From positions 888,889 through 952,888 of the forward strand of contig CAJNDS010000447.1 of NCBI GenBank assembly GCA_905221605.1: a DNA stretch of 64,000 bases. Direction: 5' to 3'. This DNA comes from Symbiodinium natans (Eukaryota > Sar > Dinophyceae > Suessiales > Symbiodiniaceae). Made by a program: the position numbers and the translations under genes. Positions 53,411 through 61,871 of the stretch are shown one piece after another. Every line of letters begins with the position of its first letter. Within the stretch, counting starts at the first letter, position 1. Below the pieces are notes generated by a model. That model saw only the letters and a program-made list of their open reading frames with translations, did not search any database and was not told the DNA's origin.

Positions 53411-55986
53411 AAGGTCTTTGGTGTATCCCGGAATTTTCCGCCTCCCACCATAGCATGTCTCGTTATCTCAACCAGACATCTCCTGCCCAACCTTCCGAAG
53501 AACTGAGCTTGTGCAAACTGTAATCTGCCCCTCAATTGTAAGGCCTCCTTCTGGGCCATCAAACCATTCTCCAGGAAACCTCTGATGGCTGTGACCAACT
53601 CCCGACGCCTTCGTTCAGTGTTCTTGACTTTTAGGACCCCTGTCCCTGTTTGGTCCAGCTCAAACAAAACGCCCAAAGCTTCGAAACTTGTGCTCCACTC
53701 CGTAGTCTTGTCTGATGACAGCTTCCAACCTAACAGTTTCATGACCTCATCGAAAGTATACCCACATGAACTCCTGTCACCACTCAACGCGAGGAGAACA
53801 AAGTCGTCAAAGTAATTCGTCGTAGGGATTCTGGCTCCTTTCACCAGGATCGTCCAAAGAGCCCTCGCAACTCTCAAGAAGAAGTATACTGCTTTCGTGG
53901 AACCAAAAGGCACTGCCAGTTGCTGGAACAGTTTGGGCTTCCCCTCGATCGGGTCGTACACTGCTAAGTATGAAAATTTCAAACTCTCATCTGAAATGGC
54001 CAACTGTCGATAGGCGCTTTTCAGGTCAGCCGTCTTCCCGAAGAGTTCCAACAGTCCTTTTTTCCTAGCTGCCTTCGATAGCTTGGTAATTAGGAGTGCG
54101 ATCTCGTCAATTGAATGTGTAACAGGTTTCTCGGAGACGGTGACCGTGTCGTTAATGAGACTGGAAGAATAGTTGTCAATAGGTCGGAGTTTGCCTCCCT
54201 GCATCAGAGGGAAACGGGAACTCACCAAACAGCCTTTGGGGAGATGGCGAACGTCGAAAGGTCCTGCGAGATGACCCTTCTCAACCTCCTCTAACGTTTT
54301 CTCCCACAACAGCGTGTCCATGTTTCTAGCACCACTGGATATTGTCCTGGCGAGAATCTGTTCACACACCTGGTCGGACATGTCCACAAGTTGTTCAATG
54401 TCCATCCTGGCTGGCTTCAGTTTCGCATCCAAAACTCCTGTCACTGGGATAGGGCCTGTGAGCGTGGCTCCCTGAATGAGCTCCTGCACCACGCCCATAT
54501 CATCATATTGAATGTCTTGAAGCATTTCTTGGAAGAGGAGGATACGTTTCGGTCCAAGGATCGCTCCTCGATGGGTGGACATACCAGCCTTCAGCTGTGC
54601 CTCCTCTGGCTCCAGTTCTTTGGCTCTTCTAGCCCATTTCTCAAGGTAAAACTTTCTCTGGGATCTCACCGAACCTGGACGATGTACAAGTTGCTCGATC
54701 AACGTCTCTAATGGTTTGTTGCACTTAGACAGCTGATGATAAGGGTGTCCTAGCTTTGCTGCCTTTCCAATAAATTCAATCGGATCCCAAGGAATCCCCA
54801 CTCTCAGCACTGAGGCACCATCCAGTTGCTGCATTTCCTGCTGAAGCTGCGGGCTCAAGTTCCCCCCTGTCTGAGTCCGCGACAGAAGCTGGGAATCCAC
54901 CGGCAGGGCGGCCATCCCCGGCAACACTCGGATGCCATCCGGAATCCGCCACTCCTGCTTGAGACGCTTGCGTCCTGAGAAAGGGTCCTCAGTCACTGAT
55001 CTAGGCAGCAGCACATAGACGACCACCTTCCATTCCGGCATGACCTCATTCAAGTGCCCTCGAGGTTGGTGCATGGCCGACACTCGAATGGCCTTATTGG
55101 CCAAAGAAGGGTTTTGGCACAGAAGTTTTCTCGCTGTGACGCCAGCCGCGAAGACCTCAGCCAAAGCAGTCGCAAAACCTCGGGGGTAGGCCCCTGAGGA
55201 GGTCTCCAGTGTTGTCGACTTCCCTGCCGGTTCTCGCCCTTCGCGCCTAACCGTGGTGATTTCAGGAAGGTTCGACATCACAAAACTCCGCTGCTGACTC
55301 GCAGGGATCCAGCATCCCCACTCTACTTCGACCCAATGGGGTGCCTGCTGAGCGTCTGGAAGTTGGTTCAAATTATCCCAAAATGGGGACTTGCAAGAGC
55401 CTTCTACCACTAACGGCAAGTCCCTGTCGAGGCATCCATTGATAACCGCGAAAACAAATGCCGCAGAGATGGGGTCCAAGGTGAGCTTTGGTATGCAAAT
55501 CAGCACCCCCGCAATCTTTCGTTTGTCCAACCAAGTAAGAACAGAATCACAAGCTGTCCGAGAGGACAGGTCCATTTGCAAAACAGGTGCCATAGCGGAC
55601 TTGTGTTTAACACGATCCACTCCATAAGCAAAGTAACCCTGCGCGAGCAGAGCTGCAGCCACACGGGCCTGCCCAGCAAAACATTGAAGGATCGCACGGG
55701 TAGGTCCCCCGTGCTGTTCATTCGAGAAAACTTGTTGCGGCTCTGTAGCCGGAGAACACTGCTCGCTCCGAGAAGATGTCTCCTCGCCGGTCTGGAAAAC
55801 TGGCAGTGTTATGGCCGACGGCATTGAAGCCATCGAAAAAGAACATTCAACGTCACATTCACAACCTTCGGCAACCCCAACTGCAGATACGGGTTCCAAT
55901 CCCGCACCTGAAGGTAAGGCCTCCATACCGACCTCCTGGGTCGGAGCAGAGATGACGCCACTAACGGATTCATCCTGAGGAACCAT
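53386..55986 (-). CDS. Methyltransferase-like domain fused to reverse transcriptase
   Basis: 866 residues from an ATG at 55,986, 49 bases after the Gag-like stop. Residues about 95-250 have a SAM-methyltransferase-like Rossmann start (ILQCFAGQARVAAALLAQGY then AYGVDR), a central strand VLICIPKLT where C5-methyltransferases have a Pro-Pro-Cys loop, and VVEGSCKSPFWDNL. The Pro-Pro-Cys is missing, so catalysis looks lost. The reverse transcriptase occupies about residues 560-850: GKLRPIDNYSSSLIND, KTADLKSAYRQLAI (motif A Asp), QLAVPFGSTKAVYFFLRVA, TTNYFDDFVLLA (catalytic Asp pair), LGWKLSSDKT and LGVLFEL. YFDDF and DNYSSS are characteristic of DIRS-like RTs. All RT active-site residues seen are intact. 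Confidence 0.88.
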   Translation of the reverse strand: MVPQDESVSGVISAPTQEVGMEALPSGAGLEPVSAVGVAEGCECDVECSFSMASMPSAITLPVFQTGEETSSRSEQCSPATEPQQVFSNEQHGGPTRAILQCFAGQARVAAALLAQGYFAYGVDRVKHKSAMAPVLQMDLSSRTACDSVLTWLDKRKIAGVLICIPKLTLDPISAAFVFAVINGCLDRDLPLVVEGSCKSPFWDNLNQLPDAQQAPHWVEVEWGCWIPASQQRSFVMSNLPEITTVRREGREPAGKSTTLETSSGAYPRGFATALAEVFAAGVTARKLLCQNPSLANKAIRVSAMHQPRGHLNEVMPEWKVVVYVLLPRSVTEDPFSGRKRLKQEWRIPDGIRVLPGMAALPVDSQLLSRTQTGGNLSPQLQQEMQQLDGASVLRVGIPWDPIEFIGKAAKLGHPYHQLSKCNKPLETLIEQLVHRPGSVRSQRKFYLEKWARRAKELEPEEAQLKAGMSTHRGAILGPKRILLFQEMLQDIQYDDMGVVQELIQGATLTGPIPVTGVLDAKLKPARMDIEQLVDMSDQVCEQILARTISSGARNMDTLLWEKTLEEVEKGHLAGPFDVRHLPKGCLVSSRFPLMQGGKLRPIDNYSSSLINDTVTVSEKPVTHSIDEIALLITKLSKAARKKGLLELFGKTADLKSAYRQLAISDESLKFSYLAVYDPIEGKPKLFQQLAVPFGSTKAVYFFLRVARALWTILVKGARIPTTNYFDDFVLLALSGDRSSCGYTFDEVMKLLGWKLSSDKTTEWSTSFEALGVLFELDQTGTGVLKVKNTERRRRELVTAIRGFLENGLMAQKEALQLRGRLQFAQAQFFGRLGRRCLVEITRHAMVGGGKFRDTPKTFWKTFASS

Positions 55987-56034
55987 CTCAACATCCTGAG
56001 CCAGCGAAGTCTCATCAAGACCAGGATCACCTAG

Positions 56035-57324
56035 TCACAGCTTTTTAGGCTTCAGCGGGCACTTGGTAACCGGGTGGTCACCACCACACTTGTAGATGAT
56101 GCAACCATGATCACCCCTCTGACAATTGGCGTCCGTGCACCCGCCGAGGTTGAAACCGTAGCAGACCTTGTTGCCCTTCTTGTTCCATGCGGACGCTCCC
56201 TGGTAACGTAGGCCCTCGGGTAGCCATTCCGACTTGCCAGCCCCGTAACCTTTCCCTATGCCAGCCTTCTCCTTACCCTTGGGTGAGGGTTTGCCCTTTC
56301 CGGACCATGACTCGAAGCCCCTAGGGCTCCAAAAGGACTTCCCCTTGCCCGGCTTGCCTTTGTTCGGAGCATGCTCGTACGGATGACTACGGTTGCCTTT
56401 TCCCAATCGCAACTTTCCTCCACCTTCAAAATCCCCCAAAGGAAGGAGCGCAACGATCAAATCGTAATCCTGCAGCACCGAAGAAATCCTGGCATCCAAA
56501 GGCAAAGTCCCCGATGCGTCTGCACGAACCTCTGCTCCTGCCTCGGACATCTTTGCGAACGCCAACTTGTCAGCTCGCAGAATCTGCCTCAAGGAAACCT
56601 TACGGTAACCTTGTTGAGCTGGTTTGGTGAGGTACTTGAAAAGCGAGGAGACGTAAGCCTCATGCTTGTCCCAACTAATCAGCCTGGCGAATGCATATGC
56701 AACTCCCCGCCTTCTAAGGGCGTTTAACACCTGGAGGGATCCCTCTATATCACGATCTTCCATGCCAGAGGACTCCGTAACTTTGAGTTTTCCCCCTTCG
56801 AGGGAGAGGCTGGTGGTCAACGGCTTCAAGTTCTGAACTTCCTCCTCGCGGCTGTGGCATTTTTCCGGGCCAATGTACTTAAGGCATCGGTTTTCCCACT
56901 GCTGAACGGTCATGTCCAACAAGGCATGACTAGGCTCTAACTGGCCAGTCAGGGAAATCCCCGAAAGCTGAGTGCGCAACTGGTCCATGCGTGCATTACG
57001 CTCAGCGAGTCCCACCTTCTTAGGTGCAACACCCTCGGATGGTTCTGCCATGTCCTTAAGGGAGGCCACCAACATCGTCTGGGCCTCAAGAATCAACCGT
57101 CTCAGTGATGCCTTCTCGCCCACCGTAAGGTCTGCCAATACTGCTGTGCTCCATGTATCGAAATCCGATTGAGCCAGGAGTTGCCCCGGCTGGCCCACGC
57201 AAAAGGCTAACTGAGCCAAGGTTTTGACCCCTTTAGCAGTCAGTGCATCAACGACCCGCTTGGTCAGCAAAATCTCCTCTGCTCGCTGGAGGAAGTAAGG
57301 TGCCGAATCCACGGAACTTGTCAT
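56035..57324 (-). CDS. Gag-like protein with C-terminal CCCH/CCHC zinc-finger
   Basis: 429 residues from an ATG at 57,324. The N-terminal two thirds is helical with no enzyme motif (TAKGVKTLAQLAFCVGQP suggests a helix-hairpin-like start). After a Gly/Lys-rich basic linker (about residues 305-375) comes CYGFNLGGCTDANCQRGDH, a C-x7-C-x4-C-x3-H-like finger, followed by C-x4-C-x4-H-x4-C. Basic linker plus fingers at the C-terminus is the usual plan of a retroelement nucleocapsid, hence Gag-like. It is placed between the recombinase and the RT. Confidence 0.75.
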   Translation of the reverse strand: MTSSVDSAPYFLQRAEEILLTKRVVDALTAKGVKTLAQLAFCVGQPGQLLAQSDFDTWSTAVLADLTVGEKASLRRLILEAQTMLVASLKDMAEPSEGVAPKKVGLAERNARMDQLRTQLSGISLTGQLEPSHALLDMTVQQWENRCLKYIGPEKCHSREEEVQNLKPLTTSLSLEGGKLKVTESSGMEDRDIEGSLQVLNALRRRGVAYAFARLISWDKHEAYVSSLFKYLTKPAQQGYRKVSLRQILRADKLAFAKMSEAGAEVRADASGTLPLDARISSVLQDYDLIVALLPLGDFEGGGKLRLGKGNRSHPYEHAPNKGKPGKGKSFWSPRGFESWSGKGKPSPKGKEKAGIGKGYGAGKSEWLPEGLRYQGASAWNKKGNKVCYGFNLGGCTDANCQRGDHGCIIYKCGGDHPVTKCPLKPKKL

Positions 57325-57469
57325 GGCTGCTACAAGCTAGACGAGCCAAACAAACACTCGCAAGCGGAGACCTCACACCTGAGTCTACGCGATGGCATGA
57401 CAACAAACTCACCCTGATCTTTTCCAACGGAGCTCGTGCTCACCATTTCCCCATCAGGGGAAACTGGCA

Positions 57470-59201
57470 CTAAGAGAAACATTTAGTACACTGAGGATAA
57501 GCATGTGCCCTAACCAAAGGAACGCGGTGGTAATGATCTCCAAAAGCTCTACCGCACAAAAACAAAGCAGACCCAAGTGTGGTTCTGTGCAAGACCTGAC
57601 TCGTAGGGTGAGCCCAGTACAAGGGACTCTCCGAATTATCCTCCTCTGAATCAGAAGCATCTGAAACAACAGCCAAGGCAGCGTCCTGATCGTCGGCCGT
57701 GTCCCCCGGAGTGGTTTCATCATCTGCAGGTGCAACCGCGGCAGATTCCATGATCTTTTGACGGTTCCAGCCTTGAGCAAAGTGGCCGCTCCTAGTTTGG
57801 TCAGGAAAAAATTTTCCTGACGCAACCGCTTCCAGGATGATGATGTACTCACGCAACGCAGCACTCTGCAGCTCCCGACCGTACACCGCGTCTGATCCTG
57901 TAGCAGCGTCAGCGCGATGACCAAGAACACGCTTAGTCTCCCTCAGCATGCCGAATTTGGAACACCACACTAGGGTGGTCGAGAGAATGACTAGACAATG
58001 GCTTTTCTGAATCAGGACGAGGAAGTAGGAAACGCAGCCAGCGGGTCACTTCACTAGATGACAGGGGGTCCGAAGACCAGCTATAGGGCCGAGGGGCCGG
58101 CAGGAAGGGGACATCAATCCCATCATTCGGCAACCCAGCTTCATCTCTTAACTCCAGCAGCACCTGTCCCAACGGGACTTTAGCAATACCAATTCCCGGA
58201 ATCACCAAGGGAAGGATTCGGCGTTGCTGAGCATCAAGCCGTGAAGTTTTATGGTAGAGGGTACCTAGTTCAATGAAGCCGTGACTCCAATCCGCGCCAC
58301 TCTTGTCAATAATCAAAGGTTGAATACAACGAACATCAGAAGCCCTAGCCCTGCCATAGAGCATGGCCAGAAAATGAACTGCACCACATCTGTCAATAAG
58401 AGAGATGCCCTCATCCTGAGCGATTGCATGAAGCTGCAACACCTCGTGTACTTGCAGAGGGGGAGCCGGGTCCCATGGACTCTTGTTGGCCAGAGCTTTA
58501 GCCACCAGTCCGTTGACACGTGCACTCTGAAAAACCTCAAGACGTACCCGCAATCCCAGGGCATGATAACTCCACTTGATGGCCTTTAGACACGTATCCA
58601 AAGTGGATGCAGCCGTTCGGGGCAGCTTCAAGACGCAGTTGACAAAAGACCAAACGACCTTTTCAGGAAAAGGAGGAAGGTTCCCTGACTTCACCAGCCA
58701 TTCACAAAATGTGCGAATTGGCCCCACATGCTTCAAAACTGTGGCTGGGGATTTGCCAGCCAGAATCGCCTGCAATGAGTCCTGACCAGTCTCTGTATCA
58801 TCCTCCATCAGAGTGCACAAGTCAAAGAAACTAGCAAAGGATTGGAGCAAGAGCAAAACCTTCTGATAAGCTTCGTGCTGACGGTCTCTTGAGCTCGCCC
58901 CCTGACGGGCCTTAACTGCACGAGTCCAGGCCTGGCAGTGCGACGCCGCCTTATCTGATACACTTGTCGAAAACTGCGTGTCAGCGGTTGAGGCGGCCAT
59001 CGGTAGTGGTCTCCCACCCTGATAAGGCACGCCCAACCTTTGAGGGAACATCGCCTTCGTCGGATCAAAAATGCACAGCATACTCGGCTGTTCCCAAGGC
59101 TGGCTGGGCAAAGGCGAGCGTGCGTGGACGTGGTTACGAAAGCAGAGTTCAGTCTCGCTGGAGCTGGGGTCTCGACCGGACATGACGAAAAAGCCAATCA
59201 T
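57470..59201 (-). pseudogene. Tyrosine recombinase, split by one frameshift
   Basis: The first frame (59,201-57,933) gives an N-terminal SAM-like helical domain (SPATVLKHVGPIRTFCEWLV) and the catalytic start: first Arg in GRARASDVR (residue 286), then the helix LGQVLLELRDEAG and PLSSHSL with a catalytic His. The second frame (57,970-57,470) continues with LVWCSKFGML, then LGHRAD and the nucleophile region SDAVYGREL. The two frames meet at about 57,985-57,990, in the middle of the active site, so the protein is broken unless frameshifting occurs there. Past the Tyr there is an acidic tail of about 100 residues (ADDETTPGDTADD). In DIRS-class elements this enzyme integrates the circular DNA. The gap to the Gag-like ATG is 146 bases. 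Confidence 0.82.
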
Positions 59202-59387
59202 ACACTCCCCAGATACTATATGAACAATTGAGCCGACGCATCACAAAAGCAACAAATTGAGTTGTCCCTGCTGGAGAACTTGATGCATGTACAGAAAAGA
59301 CCACATTCACATGTGCAAACTCATTGTTTCCGATCTGCCCGATCGCTGCAGCCCGTGCTGTTCATACTAAGGGTCCGGCTCACCCTT

Positions 59388-60506
59388 TCAGCGAGGCCAC
59401 CCCACTGCTATGCCACGAAGCACAACATGCTTAGGCGAGAGCAGAAAATGCTCCCCAGAGCGCACTGAGCCCGCATCTCGGCATGCCGAATGGAGGTAGT
59501 CGTGTCCACCTTCCACCTGAGGGGTGGGCCCAGGAAGCTCAGCTTCCACCACCAGCATAGCCCCTCCGAGGGACTTTGCTCGGCTCGCTGTCTTCTTCAC
59601 AGCTGCCACCATGGCATCCTTCGAGTACCCCACCAGGGCACCACGAGCACTAAAGCCATAAGCCGGGAAGCCATCTTCCCGGTTGTCCCCCACAGTGATT
59701 TCTCCGCATTGGGCAACGCCAATCACCGAAGCAAAACTAGTGCCATGACACATCGTGGCCTGGCTGGCATAGTTGGCATCATGGACAAAGCTCGGTCCCT
59801 TGATGTTGCAGCCCACGAACAAAACGTTTTGGCCCGGGACATCAAAAGTGAGCATCTCCGGTCCAACCTTCTGGGCCAAATCACCATCGCCCTCCAGCGG
59901 GCGGCCGTAATGCCGGAAAGCCGCCATAATCGTGGCCATTCTTCCAGCCACTGCATCTGGCACCGAGAGGTGTGCCATGAGGGACTTACACTCCGAAGCC
60001 TCGGAAAATTTGGCCGCAATCTTGTACCAAGGGTACTTCCACCAGGGCTCAAGCTGCCCCTTCTCAACCAACTCACGTGCACTGAGAGGCCGATCCGTGG
60101 CCGCCCATGCAGCCGTGTTAGCCGACTCCCACAGGGCTTTGAGATATTCCCCGTCATCAGCGTCTTCATCCTCCAGGGTAATCTCATCCGTTTCAGCCTT
60201 CTCAGCAGCTGATTTCCGGGCCGCAGCTGCCCGAATCTCCTCGGGTGTGGCTTCCTTAACATTGTAACTCGCAGCAGGCCTGCCACGATCTTCCTCTGGC
60301 TTGTTCTTCTTCCAAGCCTCGTTCTGCCACTTATTCCATGGCTTTCGTTGGGGTTGCTTCCACTGAGACTTCCAGCTATCCTTCCAGCTGGAGGCTGCCT
60401 CTCGCCCCACGCCAAGCAAAGCTTGGGAGGCCGGTGGCTGCATCACCGGCACCTGTTGCCACACGTGCCCTGGGCTGGCCATGGGTAACGCAGGTGGTGG
60501 TGGCAT
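59388..60506 (-). CDS. ORF with ADP-ribosyltransferase-like (PARP-type) C-terminal domain
   Basis: 372 residues from an ATG at 60,506. Residues 40-70 are Trp/Lys/Gln-rich (WKDSWKSQWKQ), about 85-120 charged, about 150-215 helical. The C-terminal domain has CHGTSFASVIGVAQCGEI (H254-G-T), ALVGYSKDAM (Tyr294) and near the end GEHFLLSPKHVVLRGIAV (Glu352 and a closing strand). This H ... Y ... E spacing with HGT and a final E-x-F strand matches the ADP-ribosyltransferase fold, in which the Glu is catalytic. Nothing proves activity. I recall similar HGT-containing ORFs in other dinoflagellate retroelements. It is the second coding unit of the YR element, 187 bases before the recombinase. The upstream RS-rich frame may belong to the same protein through a frame break near 60,510. 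Confidence 0.6.
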   Translation of the reverse strand: MPPPPALPMASPGHVWQQVPVMQPPASQALLGVGREAASSWKDSWKSQWKQPQRKPWNKWQNEAWKKNKPEEDRGRPAASYNVKEATPEEIRAAAARKSAAEKAETDEITLEDEDADDGEYLKALWESANTAAWAATDRPLSARELVEKGQLEPWWKYPWYKIAAKFSEASECKSLMAHLSVPDAVAGRMATIMAAFRHYGRPLEGDGDLAQKVGPEMLTFDVPGQNVLFVGCNIKGPSFVHDANYASQATMCHGTSFASVIGVAQCGEITVGDNREDGFPAYGFSARGALVGYSKDAMVAAVKKTASRAKSLGGAMLVVEAELPGPTPQVEGGHDYLHSACRDAGSVRSGEHFLLSPKHVVLRGIAVGWPR

Positions 60507-60700
60507 GGGCGGCGGTGCCGTCTACGGGGTGGGGTGCTCCCACGGCTGCGTTCCGTCCTCCTGGACCTACGCCGACCCCTTGAACGATCTCTCGTTCGCT
60601 CTCTTGAGCGCGAGTCTGAGCTGCTGCGCCGCCTACGGCGACTGCTCCGGGACTCTGTCCCAAAAGGTGGCATCAATGGCCATGGGTACATCTGGCCCAC
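60507..60700 (-). CDS. RS-rich leader peptide of the YR element
   Basis: From an ATG at 60,700 the minus strand encodes MYPWPLMPPFGTESRSS (after a short MGQ) followed by about 45 residues of Arg-Ser dipeptides (RSSSDSRSRERTRDRSRG). RS domains bind RNA and splicing proteins. It runs into the ART-like ORF in a neighbouring frame, so it is either a short upstream ORF or the real N-terminus of that protein. 60,701-61,130 has no recognisable coding sequence. Confidence 0.5.
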
Positions 60701-61130
60701 CAGGCACCTGCCTTCGTGTCACAGGTTTCCGTGCTCCTGCACAAAATGCCCCGGCGAGTCACGCCCCAAACTAAGGTTTTGGGCCAACGAAACACAAATA
60801 TTTCACGAGCACTTGCTGCAAGGACCACATCTGTGCATACCACCGATACTCTGCGGCGCCGATCCTTCCTTTCCTTGTTGATACACATCAAGTGTTTGCG
60901 AGGCTCTTCTCGGCCGGCCCTCGTGGGCTCTACGCTTTTCATGAGAGCACTTCTGGCTCGAGCTTTCGGCTCAGAATCAAGACACGACCTAGGTCGTGTG
61001 ATCAAACTTACACAAAAAAGCAAGCCTCAAAACGATTCTCCAAAACTGCACTGCATCACAATGCACATGAGTCTGTCACTCGTGAGGTCGCAAAACAAGT
61101 GCACTCCTTTTTCTTTTTTTTTTCACGTGG

Positions 61131-61383
61131 AAAATTGATCTATCAGCCTCTAAGAGCACTTTCCGGGCATGCTGCCCCTCGAGAGGTCCCGCTGCGACGG
61201 GTGCAAACAGTAAGTACAACCCTGCATGAACAAGCATGAAACTGATCGAGCAGTGAAAATAAGTTGTGCAAAAAAACAAGCACTAAAACAACAAGCAAAT
61301 GTTTTGTTCACTGCAACATTTTTGAATGTTGTTTCCTTTGAACAATAAAGCTCTATCTTCTCCACGTATTCGAAGAACGATAC
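61131..61383 (-). repeat. Split direct repeat A1 (element 5' end)
   Basis: 253 bases starting GTATCGTTCTTCGAATACGT on the minus strand, ending where A2 ends (AATTTT). Its outer edge marks the 5' end of the YR element. Confidence 0.95.
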
Positions 61384-61403
61384 GTAATGCAGACGGGCGA
61401 GTC

Positions 61404-61437
61404 GTCGCCTCGACCCGGAATAGGAAGAGCGATGTTG
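61404..61437 (+). repeat. 34-bp repeat before the kinase-like gene
   Basis: GTCGCCTCGACCCGG then AATAGGAAGAGCGATGTTG; a 31-of-34 match stands after the gene at 63,757-63,790 in the same orientation. Confidence 0.7.
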
Positions 61438-61871
61438 AGTGAAAGAGCTCTTCAAGTTCTGCCAGATCGCCTGCCCGAAAATGGTAAGACGGCTCCGACA
61501 TTTAACTGTTGGACATGACCTGTTTACCTGCATCGCAAAAAGAAGGCAGTTCAGACTGGTCCTTGCAGTGAGTTTCAACGAAGCCGAGTGTAACCTTCGA
61601 ACCCGCAACCCGAAACCCGAAACCTGAATTCGCGCGGAAAGACACCGTCCTCGACTGCGCAGACGCATGGAAGCATCGGCCGTCATCAGCTCTGGGCTCA
61701 CAGACGTAGTTGAAGTGCTTCCGGAAGAGCTCACAGCAACTATGCGTGCAAGGCGGTCTTTTTCCGAAGATAACACACTTCAAACTTACACTTTTACGAG
61801 GTAGGGACCGTATTCGGGTAAACCCTTGCGCGACACGCAGACCTTCGCCTCTAAGAAGTCTTTTCTTGGCC

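Larger units (their letters stand above)
51481..61383 (-). mobile_element. Tyrosine-recombinase retrotransposon (DIRS/PAT-like) with split direct repeats
   Basis: 9,903 bases between A1 (61,383) and B2 (51,481). Repeat layout on the minus strand is A1 - ORFs - B1 directly joined to A2 - 560 bases with a small ORF - B2. The B1/A2 joint at 52,534/52,533 is exactly what a circle closed between B2 and A1 would contain, as known for split-repeat YR retroelements, which integrate by site-specific recombination without target duplication. The A copies differ at 6 of 253 positions and the B copies look identical. ORFs, 5' to 3': RS-rich leader, ART-like protein, tyrosine recombinase, CCCH Gag-like, methyltransferase-RT, RNase H, small ORF. 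Recombinase ahead of Gag and RT is not the DIRS1 order. Confidence 0.88.
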
